Below, piece by piece: positions 1 through 7,755 of a stretch of 13,828 bases of DNA (position 1 is its first letter; the number at the start of each line of letters is the position of its first letter). Under the pieces are notes generated by a model, which saw only the letters and a list, made by a program, of their open reading frames with translations, was not told the DNA's origin and ran no database searches. The stretch comes from Lysobacteraceae bacterium UBA6001 (GTDB lineage Bacteria > Pseudomonadota > Gammaproteobacteria > Xanthomonadales > Xanthomonadaceae): NCBI GenBank assembly GCA_002429615.1, contig DJAN01000115.1, positions 1 to 13,828 of the forward strand, written 5' to 3'. The position numbers and the translations under genes are program-made.

Positions 1-98
1 ACCGTGGTCGGCACGGTGCTGCCGGGGACGCCGCCGGTGCTGGCGCAGCCGGCGGCGAGGGCGGCCGCGAGCAGCGGCAGCAGGCGAAGCGTGTTCAC
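1..98 (-). CDS. Putative lipoprotein, N-terminus only (cut by window edge)
   Basis: Only the first 32 codons are inside the window. They start with GTG and read as a short basic start, a hydrophobic Leu/Ala stretch and a lipobox (LAAGC, Cys about residue 18), followed by a Gly/Ser/Thr/Pro-rich linker. This is a typical lipoprotein signal peptide, so the product is probably exported and lipid-anchored; Ala at +2 suggests outer-membrane sorting. The GTG overlaps the phoH stop by 4 bases (GTGA), which argues for this start and for translational coupling. The function of the mature protein cannot be seen here. Confidence 0.6.
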   Translation of the reverse strand, partial: MNTLRLLPLLAAALAAGCASTGGVPGSTVPTT

Positions 99-1495
99 AG
101 GACCTCCGAGGCGTAATCGGCCAGGCGCGAGCGTTCGCCGCGACGCAGGGTGACATGCGCGCTGTGCGGCCAGTTCTTGAAGCGGTCCACCGCGTAGGTC
201 AGGCCCGAGGTGGTCTCGGTCAGGTACGGGGTGTCGATCTGCTCCACGTTGCCGAGGCAGACGATCTTGGTGCCCGGGCCGGCGCGGGTGATCAGCGTCT
301 TCATCTGCTTCGGGGTGAGGTTCTGCGCCTCGTCCAGGATCAGGTAACGCGACAGGAAGGTGCGGCCGCGCATGAAGTTCATCGAACGGATCTTGATCCG
401 GCTGGCGAGCAGGTCGTTGGTGGCCGCGCGGCCCCAGGCGCCGCCCTCCTGGTTGTGGGTGAGCACTTCCAGGTTGTCGGTGAGCGCGCCCATCCACGGC
501 GTCATCTTTTCTTCCTCGGTGCCCGGCAGGAAGCCGATGTCCTCGCCGACGCTGACCGTGGCGCGGGTCATGATGATCTCGCGGTAGCGCTGCTGGTCCA
601 TCGTCTGCGCCAGGCCGGCGGCCAGCGCGAGCAGGGTCTTGCCGGTGCCGGCGGTGCCGAGCAGGGTGACGAAGTCGATCTCCGGGTCCATCAGCGCGTT
701 GAGCGCGAAGTTCTGCTCGCGGTTGCGCGCGGAGATGCCCCATACCGCGTGCTGGCCGCCGCGATAGTCATCGACCAGCGACAGGATGGCCTTGCCGTCC
801 TGTCCCACGCGCGCCACGCGCAGCTCCACCTCGTCCTCGCCCGGCAGGTAGAGGAACTGGTTCGGATGCCAGTCCTCGTCGTCGGCCAGCACCACTTCGT
901 AATGGGTGCGGCCCTTGTCCGACCAGCTGCGCAGGTCCTGGTTGTGCTTCTGCCAGAAGTTTTCCGGCAGCTCCACCGCGCCGGTGAACAGCAGGTTGAA
1001 ATCGTCGAGCGCGCGGTCGTTCTCGTAGTCCTCGGCGACCAGTCCGCTGATCGATGCCTTGATGCGCAGGTTGATGTCCTTGGACACCAGCACCACCGGC
1101 ACATCGGGGTGTTCCTCGCGCAGCTGCAGCACCGCGGCCAGGATCTTGTTGTCGGGCACCACGTCGCCGAAGCTGCGCCCCGGCGCGATCGGCGTGGTCT
1201 GGAAGTGCAGGCGGCCGATCTGGCCCTGGTTCTTGAGCTGGATGCCCTGCGGATGGGTGAGGGTGATGCCGGTGCGGATCTGCTCGGCGCTGGCGCCGTC
1301 CAGCAGTTCGTCCAGGAAGCGGCTGACCTGGCGTGCGTTGCGGCTGACTTCGGACATGCCCTTCTTGGCATTGTCCAGTTCCTCGATCACCTGCATCGGC
1401 AGGAAAACGTCGTGCTCCTCGAACTTGAACAGCGCGGTGGGGTCGTGCATCAGCACATTGGTATCCAGCACGTAGATGCGCTTGCCTCGGGTCAT
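95..1495 (-). CDS. phoH: PhoH family protein: PIN domain fused to PhoH P-loop ATPase
   Basis: 466 residues. The N-terminal PIN domain (about 5-145) begins with YVLDTNVLMHDP and keeps the acidic set expected of a metal-dependent ribonuclease: D11, E38/E39, D115 and D140. The C-terminal PhoH ATPase (about 260-466) has Walker A GTAGTGKT at 280-287 and Walker B LILDEAQN at 385-392, followed by a TPKQMKTLITR segment usual in the family. Related PIN-PhoH proteins are RNA helicase/nucleases linked to RNA turnover; the exact role in this group is not established. The chosen ATG has AGGA about 8 bases upstream and gives the usual family N-terminus; a longer in-frame start at 1558 would add 21 residues and run through an intergenic hairpin. 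The gene lies 82 bases after bcp and overlaps the next lipoprotein gene by 4 bases. Confidence 0.93.
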   Translation of the reverse strand: MTRGKRIYVLDTNVLMHDPTALFKFEEHDVFLPMQVIEELDNAKKGMSEVSRNARQVSRFLDELLDGASAEQIRTGITLTHPQGIQLKNQGQIGRLHFQTTPIAPGRSFGDVVPDNKILAAVLQLREEHPDVPVVLVSKDINLRIKASISGLVAEDYENDRALDDFNLLFTGAVELPENFWQKHNQDLRSWSDKGRTHYEVVLADDEDWHPNQFLYLPGEDEVELRVARVGQDGKAILSLVDDYRGGQHAVWGISARNREQNFALNALMDPEIDFVTLLGTAGTGKTLLALAAGLAQTMDQQRYREIIMTRATVSVGEDIGFLPGTEEEKMTPWMGALTDNLEVLTHNQEGGAWGRAATNDLLASRIKIRSMNFMRGRTFLSRYLILDEAQNLTPKQMKTLITRAGPGTKIVCLGNVEQIDTPYLTETTSGLTYAVDRFKNWPHSAHVTLRRGERSRLADYASEVL

Positions 1496-1525
1496 CGTGT
1501 GTTCCTGGAAAAAGGACAGGGGCGA

Positions 1526-1556
1526 GCCATCACGGCCTGCGGGGCAGGGTGATGGC
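1526..1556 (-). other. Strong hairpin between bcp and phoH
   Basis: On the minus strand GCCATCAC (1556-1549) pairs with GTGATGGC (1533-1526). Inside it CCTGC (1548-1544) pairs with GCAGG (1540-1536) around a 3-base loop, leaving a 2-base bulge. That is 13 paired bases in the bcp-phoH spacer. No U-run follows, so it is not a standard intrinsic terminator. It may shield the bcp mRNA end, attenuate read-through into phoH, or bind a dimeric protein as DNA. The function is inferred only. Confidence 0.5.
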
Positions 1557-1577
1557 AAGTTCGGGTCGCGAGGGGTG

Positions 1578-2057
1578 TCACTGCTGTTTGTGCGCCTTCA
1601 GGGCCTGGAGGACCGCTTCCGCGTGGCCGGCAACCTTCACCTTGCGCCACGCCTGCACGATACGACTATCCGGGGCGATGAGGAAGGTGCTGCGCTCCAC
1701 CCCCAGCACCTGCCGCCCGTACATGTTTTTCATGCGGATCACATCGAACGCCTTGCACAGCGCCTCGTCGGCATCGCTGACCAGCGCGAAGGCGAAGCCC
1801 TGCTTGGCGCAGAAGTTGTCGTGCGAGCGCACCGAGTCGCGGGAAACGCCCAGCACCGTGGCGCCCTCGGCGGTGAAGGCGGGCAGCAGGGCGTTGAAGT
1901 CCAGGCCCTCGGTGGTGCAGCCGGGCGTGCTGTCCTTGGGGTAGAAGTACAGCACCAGCCATTGGCCGGCGTAGTCGGCGAGGGTGGTGTGCGCGCCGCC
2001 GGACAGGGCCAGCGGCAAGGCGAGGGTGGAACGGTCGAGCGGGGTGCTGTCGGTCAT
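1578..2057 (-). CDS. bcp: Peroxiredoxin Bcp (thioredoxin-dependent thiol peroxidase)
   Basis: 159 residues, full length for the Bcp/PrxQ family, which reduces hydrogen peroxide and organic peroxides in the cytoplasm using thioredoxin. The peroxidatic Cys is C47 in the motif [13 protein letters not shown]. The second Cys found five residues later in E. coli Bcp is absent here. C83 ([10 protein letters not shown]) is in the place of the resolving Cys described for Xanthomonas Bcp, so an intramolecular C47-C83 disulfide (atypical 2-Cys) is likely; C101 is a further Cys. It lies 91 bases downstream of gcvR on the same strand, the gcvR-bcp order known in E. coli, and upstream of phoH. The ribosome binding site is weak (AGGA about 12 bases before ATG). 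Confidence 0.95.
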   Translation of the reverse strand: MTDSTPLDRSTLALPLALSGGAHTTLADYAGQWLVLYFYPKDSTPGCTTEGLDFNALLPAFTAEGATVLGVSRDSVRSHDNFCAKQGFAFALVSDADEALCKAFDVIRMKNMYGRQVLGVERSTFLIAPDSRIVQAWRKVKVAGHAEAVLQALKAHKQQ

Positions 2058-2099
2058 CGGGAGCGGGTCCTGCGGGGTCGGGCGTATTGCGTTGCCCTA

Positions 2100-2139
2100 C
2101 ATATACCGCGAACCGTGTCCTTCGCCACCCCGGCCGGGG
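2100..2139 (-). promoter_or_regulatory. gcvR-bcp spacer: 12-base palindrome and possible bcp -10
   Basis: CCCCGGCCGGGG at 2128-2139 is a perfect palindrome just past the gcvR stop; it has no U-run, so termination is doubtful. On the minus strand TATATG (2105-2100) is a reasonable -10, but the hexamer 17 bases upstream (GTGGCG) is a poor -35. bcp may be transcribed partly from here and partly by read-through from gcvR. Confidence 0.25.
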
Positions 2140-2148
2140 CGGCGGCGC

Positions 2149-2724
2149 TCAGAACTTCATCGGGTCCATGATCGCGTCCAGGTTCAGGTGGTCGCAGAAT
2201 TCAAGGAAATCGTCGCGCAGCGCGGCGATGTGCATGTTCGCCGGCACGCCGATGGTGACCTGGGCCGAGAACATCTCCGCACCGGTCTGCATGGCGCGGT
2301 AGCGCGTGCTCTGCAGGTTCTCGATGGTGATGCCCTGGCGGTCGAAGAAGTCGGCCAGCTGGAACAGGATGCCCGGCTTGTCGGCGGCGATGACCTCGAC
2401 GATGTAGGGCAGCAGGTTCGACTGCGTCTGCTTCGGTCCGGTGCGATACCACACCAGCTTCAGGCCCTCGTCGCGCTCAAGCCGGCCCAGCATGGCTTCC
2501 AGCTTGGCCACCGAGTCCCAGGAGCCGGTCGCCAGCGCGGTGACCGAGACATCGCGGCCCACCGTGGACAACCGCGCGTCCACCAGATTGCAGCCGCTGT
2601 CGGCGATGCGACGGGTGACCGGCAGCAGCGGAGACTCCGGATGCGTCGTGTAGGCGTTGATCAGGAGGTGGTTTTCGGTCGGCGAAGGCCGGGGCGCGGT
2701 ATCGGTCAAGAGGGGTTCCGGCAT
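2149..2724 (-). CDS. gcvR: Glycine cleavage system regulator GcvR (tandem ACT domains)
   Basis: 191 residues, close to E. coli GcvR (190). Two ACT-like domains are visible: about 18-95 ([27 protein letters not shown], cut here for length) and about 105-185, the latter with the ligand-loop sequence [13 protein letters not shown]. There is no DNA-binding domain. In E. coli GcvR works by binding the activator GcvA and represses gcvTHP when glycine is low. No GcvA gene is in the window, so that partner is inferred. The start is the ATG that gives MPEPLL; an upstream in-frame ATG at 2775 would fall in the predicted -10 box. The gene is divergent from dapA and followed by bcp, as in E. coli. Confidence 0.85.
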   Translation of the reverse strand: MPEPLLTDTAPRPSPTENHLLINAYTTHPESPLLPVTRRIADSGCNLVDARLSTVGRDVSVTALATGSWDSVAKLEAMLGRLERDEGLKLVWYRTGPKQTQSNLLPYIVEVIAADKPGILFQLADFFDRQGITIENLQSTRYRAMQTGAEMFSAQVTIGVPANMHIAALRDDFLEFCDHLNLDAIMDPMKF

Positions 2725-2770
2725 TGCGAACAGGCTGAATGGCGTCGGGACGGACCGCGGCGCAGCGCGC

Positions 2771-2807
2771 AGCATACTTGCCCGTGCTTTCGCGCCGCAA
2801 GTAACAT
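2771..2807. promoter_or_regulatory. Overlapping divergent promoters for gcvR and dapA, with dyad
   Basis: Plus strand: TTGCCC (2778-2783), 18 bases, TAACAT (2802-2807). Minus strand: TTGCGG (2800-2795), 18 bases, TATGCT (2776-2771). Both are 4/6 matches at -35 and at -10. The two promoters occupy the same DNA because a perfect inverted repeat, ACTTGC (2776-2781) and GCAAGT (2797-2802), supplies both -35 boxes. Predicted starts are about 2814 for dapA and about 2764 for gcvR, consistent with both coding starts. Not tested; assigned by eye. Confidence 0.45.
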
Positions 2808-2823
2808 TCGGAATGCCCTGGGC

Positions 2824-2883
2824 CCGCCTTCAGGCGGTCCGTCCCCGGTTGGCATCCGCTTCCACCCTTCCCATCCGCTTCCA
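2824..2883 (+). other. dapA leader: small hairpin and 12-base direct repeat
   Basis: CCGCCT-TC-AGGCGG (2824-2837) is a perfect 6-pair hairpin at the 5' end of the predicted dapA leader. CATCCGCTTCCA occurs twice, at 2853-2864 and 2872-2883, a 19-base period ending 16 bases before the start codon. No known riboswitch fold is recognisable; the lysine riboswitch is far longer than this leader. Confidence 0.45.
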
Positions 2884-2898
2884 AGAGTCATCGCCGCC

Positions 2899-3807
2899 TT
2901 GTCCCTCTCCGGCATCATCACCGCACTGGCCACCCCCTTCGCCGTCAATGGCGATCTCGACCTCGATGCCTGGCAGCGCCTGCTGGACAAACAGATCGAA
3001 GGCGGCATCCAGGGCGTGGTCGTGGCCGGCTCGACCGGCGAGGCCTCGACCCTGGCGGACGAGGAATACGACGAGATCCTGCGCCGGGCGGTCGCCCGCA
3101 TCGCCGGCCGCGTGCCGGTGCTGGCCGGCACCGGCCTGTCCGGCACCGCGCGCACCGTGGCGCAGACCCGCCGCGCGGCGGCCAACGGCGCGCAGTACGC
3201 GCTGGTGGTGACGCCGCCCTATGTGCGCCCGACCCAGGAAGGCCTGAAGGCCCATTTCCTGGCCGTGGCCGAGGAGGGCGGGTTGCCGGTGGTGCTCTAC
3301 AACGTCCCCGGCCGGACCGGTTGCGACCTGCTGCCGGAGACCGTGGCCGCGCTGGCCAGCCATCCGAACATCGTCGGCATCAAGGAAGCGCGGGGCGAGG
3401 CCGAGCGCATGGCGGCCCTGCTGCCGCTGCGCGATGCCGGCTTCGCCGTGCTCAGTGGCGACGACGGCACCGCCGCGCGCGCGATGCTGGCCGGTGCCGA
3501 TGGCGTGATCTCGGTCGGCTCCAACGTGCTGCCGGCCGGCTACCGCCGGCTCTGCGACCTGGCCCGCGGCGGCCAGCGCGAGGCCACCGCGGCGTGGGAT
3601 GCACGCCTGCAGCCTTACCATGAATTCTGCGGCGTCGAATCCAACCCGATCCCGGTCAAGGCGCTGCTGCAGCGCCAGGGCCTGGGGCAGGGGCTGCGCC
3701 TGCCTTTGACCTCGCTGTCGGCACCCCATCATGCCGAGGCAGACCGCCTTGCCGCCGACGCGTCCGCGTTGGAAGCACTTTCCAGCCGCGAAGCAATCGC
3801 GGCCTGA
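2899..3807 (+). CDS. dapA: 4-hydroxy-tetrahydrodipicolinate synthase
   Basis: 302 residues. Condenses pyruvate with aspartate semialdehyde, the first committed step to diaminopimelate and lysine, in the cytoplasm. A (beta/alpha)8 aldolase of the DapA/NAL family. Key residues align one position after E. coli numbering: Schiff-base K162 (GIKEA), Y134 and R139 in YNVPGRTG, Y108 (TPPYVRPT), and S45-T46 in GSTGE where E. coli has Thr-Thr. The start is taken as TTG, giving [14 protein letters not shown], the normal family N-terminus; no ATG or GTG lies in frame near it and the ribosome binding site is weak (AGAG). The C-terminus runs past the barrel into an Ala-rich tail. bamC follows 16 bases downstream, so the two are probably one operon. 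Confidence 0.94.
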   Translation: MSLSGIITALATPFAVNGDLDLDAWQRLLDKQIEGGIQGVVVAGSTGEASTLADEEYDEILRRAVARIAGRVPVLAGTGLSGTARTVAQTRRAAANGAQYALVVTPPYVRPTQEGLKAHFLAVAEEGGLPVVLYNVPGRTGCDLLPETVAALASHPNIVGIKEARGEAERMAALLPLRDAGFAVLSGDDGTAARAMLAGADGVISVGSNVLPAGYRRLCDLARGGQREATAAWDARLQPYHEFCGVESNPIPVKALLQRQGLGQGLRLPLTSLSAPHHAEADRLAADASALEALSSREAIAA

Positions 3808-3823
3808 CCCAGGAGATTTACCA

Positions 3824-4339
3824 ATGCGTCATCCCGTTCGTTCCGCCCGCGTGCTGCCGTTGATCGCGCTGGTGGTTGCCGCCAGTGGCTGCAGCTGGTT
3901 CCACAAGGATGCTCGCGGCGACTACGCGCTGCCGGCGGAAAGCCGCCCGCTGGAAGTGCCGCCGGACCTCAACCTGCCGGACACCTCCGGCGCGATGAAG
4001 GTGCCGACCCTGGCCTCGGCGACGCAGCCGGCCAACGCGCCGTCGGCCGCCGCGCAGCAGGCCGCGACCAAGAGCGGTTTCGTGATCAAGGGCGACCGTG
4101 ACGCCGTGTTCTCGGCGGTGGGCGACGCGCTCGCCGACATCCAGGGCCTGACCATCGCCAGCCGCGCGCAGCTGCTGGGCTCCTACGACGTCAGCTACGA
4201 AGGCAACAACTTCCTGGTGCGCGTGGTGCCGACCGACGGTGGCACCTATGTGTCGGCGGTCGATCCGCGCGGCCTGCCGGCCACCGCCGAAGCGCCGGTC
4301 AAGCTGATCGCCACGCTGAAGGCGAAGCTGGGCGGCTGA
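3824..4339 (+). CDS. bamC: Short BamC-like outer-membrane lipoprotein
   Basis: 171 residues with a lipoprotein signal peptide (lipobox AASGC, lipidated C23, Ser at +2, so outer-membrane sorting). The mature N-terminus contains GDYALPAESRPLEVPPDLNL (residues 32-51), like the extended region of BamC that runs along BamD in the BAM complex. A low-complexity Ala/Pro linker (about 60-82) leads to one folded domain (about 84-170) with the alpha/beta pattern of a BamC helix-grip domain. E. coli BamC is about twice as long, with two such domains. Position directly after dapA matches E. coli dapA-bamC (nlpB). AGGAG 8 bases before the ATG is a strong ribosome binding site. The alternative is an uncharacterised lipoprotein; the N-terminal motif and synteny favour BamC. 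Confidence 0.72.
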   Translation: MRHPVRSARVLPLIALVVAASGCSWFHKDARGDYALPAESRPLEVPPDLNLPDTSGAMKVPTLASATQPANAPSAAAQQAATKSGFVIKGDRDAVFSAVGDALADIQGLTIASRAQLLGSYDVSYEGNNFLVRVVPTDGGTYVSAVDPRGLPATAEAPVKLIATLKAKLGG

Positions 4340-4365
4340 TCCACGCTGCCAAGTGGTAAAAGCAG

Positions 4366-4387
4366 ACGGGCGCCGAAAGGCGCCCGT
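4366..4387. terminator. Bidirectional terminator between bamC and fdxA
   Basis: ACGGGCGCC-GAAA-GGCGCCCGT is a perfect 9-pair stem with a GAAA tetraloop. On the plus strand it is followed by a short TTTG; on the minus strand, two to four bases past the stem, by TTTT. It lies between the converging ends of bamC and fdxA and could serve both. Confidence 0.75.
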
Positions 4388-4411
4388 TTGCGTTGCGGCG
4401 TGCCGCGCGTT

Positions 4412-4735
4412 TCAGCGCTGCAGCAGCGGCAGCTTGTCCGGCTTGCCGTCCCATTCGGCGGCGTCGGCGGCCGGTTCCTTGCGCACGGTCAGCACCGGCC
4501 AGGCCTTGGCCAGCTCGGCATTGAGGGCGACGAAATGCTCCTGGCCGGCGGGGACGTCGTCTTCCGGGTAGATCGCGTTGGCCGGGCACTCCGGCTCGCA
4601 CAGCGTGCAGTCGATGCATTCGTCCGGATCGATCACCAGGAAGTTCGGGCCTTCATGGAAACAATCGACCGGGCACACTTCCACGCAGTCGGTGTATTTG
4701 CACTTGATGCAGTTTTCGGTAACGACGAAAGGCAT
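4412..4735 (-). CDS. fdxA: 7Fe ferredoxin FdxA ([3Fe-4S] + [4Fe-4S])
   Basis: 107 residues, the length of Azotobacter FdI-type ferredoxins. With Met removed the cysteines are at 8, 11, 16, 20, 24, 39, 42, 45 and 49, the FdI pattern: C8, C16 and C49 for the 3Fe cluster and C20, C39, C42 and C45 for the 4Fe cluster. The C-terminal extension (about 60-107) is usual for the group. It is a soluble low-potential electron carrier; the partner enzyme is unknown. The start codon is the ATG at [12 protein letters not shown]; upstream in-frame ATGs only add unrelated sequence. The gene converges on bamC and sits 85 bases after dgoK on the same strand. Confidence 0.94.
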   Translation of the reverse strand: MPFVVTENCIKCKYTDCVEVCPVDCFHEGPNFLVIDPDECIDCTLCEPECPANAIYPEDDVPAGQEHFVALNAELAKAWPVLTVRKEPAADAAEWDGKPDKLPLLQR

Positions 4736-4761
4736 GTTGGAATCCGGCGATAAGCCGCGTA

Positions 4762-4767
4762 ATTCTA
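4762..4767 (-). promoter_or_regulatory. Probable -10 box of fdxA
   Basis: TAGAAT on the minus strand (5/6 match to TATAAT) 27 bases before the fdxA start codon, in a short A/T-richer island of an otherwise G/C-rich spacer. No convincing -35 hexamer is seen 16-18 bases upstream. Confidence 0.4.
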
Positions 4768-4820
4768 GAACAGTCGGGCGCGGGGCGGGTGAGGGCGCGC
4801 CGGGCGTTCCCTCGGACGGC

Positions 4821-5708
4821 TCAGTCCAGCGCGATGCCCCGTGCCACGGCCATCGCATGCAGGCCACTGGCGGCCAGGTCCTCGCCATGCGCGCGCGCGC
4901 CGATGCCCAGCTGGGCCAGCGCGGTCGCGTAGCGCGCGGTCAGGCCGGCGCTGCCGACCAGATGCACATCGCGCGGCACCGGCTGGCGATGGCGGATTTC
5001 GTGCCCGATCAGCAGCCCGGACAGGTACGAGCCCAGTGCTTCACCGGGCAGCTGCTCGAACAGCGCCAGCGTGCGCGTGCCGAACAGCTGGTGGGTCAGG
5101 CCACCGTCCTCGCCGCTGCGGGTGACGCCCTGTGCGAACGCCGCCGCATCGAAAGCCTGTCCGTCGTCGGTCATCAGGCGGCCGAGCAGGCTGTGCTGGC
5201 GCAGCACCGCATACAGTTCACCGGTCATCACCGTGGCGAAATCCACTATGCGGCCGTCTTCCAGCCACGCCCACTTGCTGTGCGTGCCCGGCAGGCAGAC
5301 CAGGTGCCGGCCCGCGCCCAGCGCCGAAGCCAGGCCGACCAGCTGCGTCTCTTCGCCACGCATCACGTCCGGCACGCCGCCGTCGCCATGGCAATCCACG
5401 CCGGGGACGAACCACAGCGAACGTCCGGGCAGCCGCGCATCGACGTGCGCATGCATGGCCGCGGCCAGTGCGGCGGCGTCGGCCGGGCACGGCAGGTAGG
5501 GCAGTTCGATCCAGCCGTTGCGGCTGCCGATCATGCCGCACAGCACGATCTCACCGCGCCAGTCGCCGACCAGTTCCGCCAGCACCTCGGCGAAGCGGCC
5601 GTCACAGGCGAGGATGCCGCGCGGATCGCGGCGCTGTTCGAGGATGCGGCCGCCTGCATCGAGCAGGTAAGCCCGCAGGCTGCTGGTGCCCCAGTCGACG
5701 GCGATCAT
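4821..5708 (-). CDS. dgoK: 2-dehydro-3-deoxygalactonokinase
   Basis: 295 residues, like E. coli DgoK (292). Phosphorylates 2-dehydro-3-deoxygalactonate to the 6-phosphate with ATP, in the cytoplasm. It starts with the actin-like ATPase phosphate loop [15 protein letters not shown]. Family motifs then follow in order: [11 protein letters not shown] (116-126), PGTHSKW (140-146), [13 protein letters not shown] (157-169), SGLLIGHEI (230-238) and a GSAGLTARY segment (252-260). It is the last gene of the operon; its ATG overlaps the lactonase stop by 4 bases (ATGA). No clear intrinsic terminator follows it before fdxA. Confidence 0.93.
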   Translation of the reverse strand: MIAVDWGTSSLRAYLLDAGGRILEQRRDPRGILACDGRFAEVLAELVGDWRGEIVLCGMIGSRNGWIELPYLPCPADAAALAAAMHAHVDARLPGRSLWFVPGVDCHGDGGVPDVMRGEETQLVGLASALGAGRHLVCLPGTHSKWAWLEDGRIVDFATVMTGELYAVLRQHSLLGRLMTDDGQAFDAAAFAQGVTRSGEDGGLTHQLFGTRTLALFEQLPGEALGSYLSGLLIGHEIRHRQPVPRDVHLVGSAGLTARYATALAQLGIGARAHGEDLAASGLHAMAVARGIALD

Positions 5709-6613
5709 GCGACCGCCACGCGGCTTTCCGGCAGGCCGCTGACGCCGGGTGCGCACACGAACAGGCCACCGGCCTGCGGGGTGCGCTGCAGTTCGTCGTC
5801 CTGGTGATCCAGGCGCGAGCTGATGATGTAGAGCTGGTCCAGCGCCGGGCCACCGAAAGCAACACAGGTCGGATGCTTGACCGGGGTGTCCACCTGGCGT
5901 TCCAGCGTGCCGTCGGCGCGATAGCGCTGCACGCGCCACGCCCGCCACTGCGCGTTCCACAGCAGGCCTTCGGCATCGACGCTGGAACCATCCGGTTCGG
6001 CGTCGGCGCGATCCAGTCGCGCGAATTCGCGCACGTTGCCGGCCTGCGCATTCGCCGCGTCGTAATCGCAGCACAGGATGCGCGGGGTGACCGAGTCACA
6101 CCAGTACATCGTGCGGCCATCGCGGCTGAAGCAGATCGAATTCGGGATCGACACGCCCGGCAGCGGCAACCGGCGCAGGCCGTGGCGCAGCGAGAACTGG
6201 TAGAAGCTGCCGCGCGCGGCCTTCTGCTCGTGCTCGTCCATGGTGCCGAACACCAGGTTCCCATCACGGTCGACGCGGCCGTCGTTGCTGCGCGTATGCG
6301 GCTGCCCGGCCTCGACATCGGCCAGGTGCGTGAACGCCAGTTCCGCGGCCTCCAGGTCCGGCGTCACCACGCCGATCGACTTGGCCAGCACCACCAGCAG
6401 GCGGCCATCCTCGACCAGGCCGAGGCAGCCGGGGCGATCGGGCAGGGCCCAGTCGCGGGTCGCGCCGCTGGCGGGCACATGCGCCCACAGCCGGCGGCGG
6501 CTGATATCGACCCAGAACAGCGCCTGCCGGCGCTCGTCCCAGATCACGCCCTCGCCATGCTCGCAGCGGCTGTCCACCGCGAGCGTGGCCTGCAGCGCGG
6601 CGGGGCTCACCAT
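5705..6613 (-). CDS. SMP-30/gluconolactonase family sugar lactonase (probable galactonolactonase)
   Basis: 302 residues, a six-bladed beta-propeller of the SMP-30/regucalcin family. The metal and active-site residues are recognisable: E21 in HGEGVIW, N110 in [18 protein letters not shown]158 in [10 protein letters not shown], and D208 in [10 protein letters not shown]. The family hydrolyses aldonolactones with a divalent metal. Between a sugar 1-dehydrogenase gene and dgoD/dgoK, the likely substrate is D-galactono-lactone, giving D-galactonate; specificity is inferred from context. The start may be the ATG at 6613 or the next codon, GTG at 6610; both overlap the dgoD stop (7 or 4 bases). No signal peptide, so cytoplasmic. 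Confidence 0.88.
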   Translation of the reverse strand: MVSPAALQATLAVDSRCEHGEGVIWDERRQALFWVDISRRRLWAHVPASGATRDWALPDRPGCLGLVEDGRLLVVLAKSIGVVTPDLEAAELAFTHLADVEAGQPHTRSNDGRVDRDGNLVFGTMDEHEQKAARGSFYQFSLRHGLRRLPLPGVSIPNSICFSRDGRTMYWCDSVTPRILCCDYDAANAQAGNVREFARLDRADAEPDGSSVDAEGLLWNAQWRAWRVQRYRADGTLERQVDTPVKHPTCVAFGGPALDQLYIISSRLDHQDDELQRTPQAGGLFVCAPGVSGLPESRVAVA

Positions 6614-7755
6614 TCGGCGACGCTGCCGTCGGCGTGGCGCCACACCGGGTTGCGCCAGTCAGGCGGGTTCTGGTTCGCGCGCACGAGCATCTCCTCGTCG
6701 ATCTCCACGCCCAGGCCGGGCTTGGGCAACGCGGCAATACTGCCATCGATGCAGCGGAAATCGTCCTTGTTGATGACGTAGTCGAGCAGGTCGGCGCCTT
6801 CGTTGTAGTGGATGCCGATGCTCTGTTCCTGCAGCACCGCGTTGTGCGAGACCAGGTCCACCTGCAGGCAGGCGGCCAGTGCCACCGGGCCCAGCGGGCA
6901 GTGCGGGGCCAGCGCCACGTCGTAGGCCTCGGCCATCGCGGCGATCTTCACGCACTCGGTGATGCCACCGGCGTGCGACAGGTCCGGCTGCAGCATCGAC
7001 AGGCCGCCGGCCGCCAGCACGTTCTTGAATTCGAAGCGCGAATACATGCGCTCACCGGCGGCCAGCGGGATCGGGCTGGACGCGGCCAGGCGCGGGTAGT
7101 ACTCGGCCAGTTCCGGCAGCACCGGCTCTTCCACGAACAGCGGCTTGAACGGCTCCAGTTCGCGCAGCAGCACCTTGGCCATCGGCGCGCCGACGCGGCC
7201 GTGGAAATCGATGCCGAAGTCGACCTCGTTGCCGAACGCGGCGCGGATCTCGGCGACCTTGGCCACCGCCGCATCGACCGCGCGCGGGCTGTCGATCAGC
7301 TTCATTTCCTCGGTGCCGTTGAACTTGAAGGTGTCAAAGCCGAGCGCGCGATAGCCGCGGATCTGGTCGATGATGTCCGACGGACGATCGCCGCCGACCC
7401 AGCGATAGGTCTTCATGGTGTCGCGCACCAGGCCGCCGAGCAGTTCGTACACCGGCTTGCCCAGCGCCTTGCCCTTGATGTCCCACAGCGCCTGGTCGAT
7501 GCCGGCGATGGCGCTCATCAGGATCGCGCCGCCGCGATAGAAGCCGGCGCGGTAAAGCGTCTGCCACAGGTCGTTGATGCGCGAGGGGTCCTTGCCGATC
7601 ACATAGCCGGACAGCTCGTGCACCGCCGCCTCGACGCTGCGCGCGCGGCCTTCGATGACCGGTTCACCCCAGCCGGTGATGCCCTCGTCGGTCTCGACCT
7701 TGAGGAACAGCCAGCGCGGTGCGGCGTGATAGGTGGTGAGGCGGGTGATCTTCAT
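6607..7755 (-). CDS. dgoD: D-galactonate dehydratase
   Basis: 382 residues, the same length as E. coli DgoD, an enolase-superfamily enzyme that converts D-galactonate to 2-dehydro-3-deoxy-D-galactonate using Mg2+. The catalytic set known for E. coli DgoD is present at the same numbers: metal ligands D183, E209 and E235, general bases/acids H185 (DFHGR) and H285 (APHCPLGP), and E310. The capping domain is about 1-125 and 340-382, the barrel about 130-335. The identity of these residues supports D-galactonate rather than L-fuconate or rhamnonate. The ATG overlaps the dgoA stop (ATGA). Confidence 0.96.
   Translation of the reverse strand: MKITRLTTYHAAPRWLFLKVETDEGITGWGEPVIEGRARSVEAAVHELSGYVIGKDPSRINDLWQTLYRAGFYRGGAILMSAIAGIDQALWDIKGKALGKPVYELLGGLVRDTMKTYRWVGGDRPSDIIDQIRGYRALGFDTFKFNGTEEMKLIDSPRAVDAAVAKVAEIRAAFGNEVDFGIDFHGRVGAPMAKVLLRELEPFKPLFVEEPVLPELAEYYPRLAASSPIPLAAGERMYSRFEFKNVLAAGGLSMLQPDLSHAGGITECVKIAAMAEAYDVALAPHCPLGPVALAACLQVDLVSHNAVLQEQSIGIHYNEGADLLDYVINKDDFRCIDGSIAALPKPGLGVEIDEEMLVRANQNPPDWRNPVWRHADGSVAEW

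Noticed and set aside
155..1552. 465-codon plus-strand frame opposite phoH
   Set aside because: Antisense shadow of a clear PIN-PhoH gene; low-complexity His/Val/Arg-rich product typical of mirrored G/C-rich codons.
1496..1558. N-terminal extension of PhoH by 21 residues
   Set aside because: Runs through the intergenic hairpin, lacks a ribosome binding site and does not match the family N-terminus; the ATG at 1495 has AGGA.
2725..2775. Longer GcvR start at 2775
   Set aside because: Would place the start codon in the predicted -10 box and adds non-family residues.
1984..2898. Plus-strand frame running into dapA, which would give a 607-residue protein
   Set aside because: The part before 2899 is antisense to bcp and gcvR; DapA family length and N-terminus fit the TTG start.
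2808..2898. Lysine or glycine riboswitch in the dapA/gcvR leaders
   Set aside because: Leaders are too short and no conserved riboswitch core is visible.
4736..4820. Terminator after dgoK
   Set aside because: Only the short palindrome GGCGCGCC (4794-4801) and G/C-rich sequence; no stem plus U-run, so read-through into fdxA cannot be excluded.
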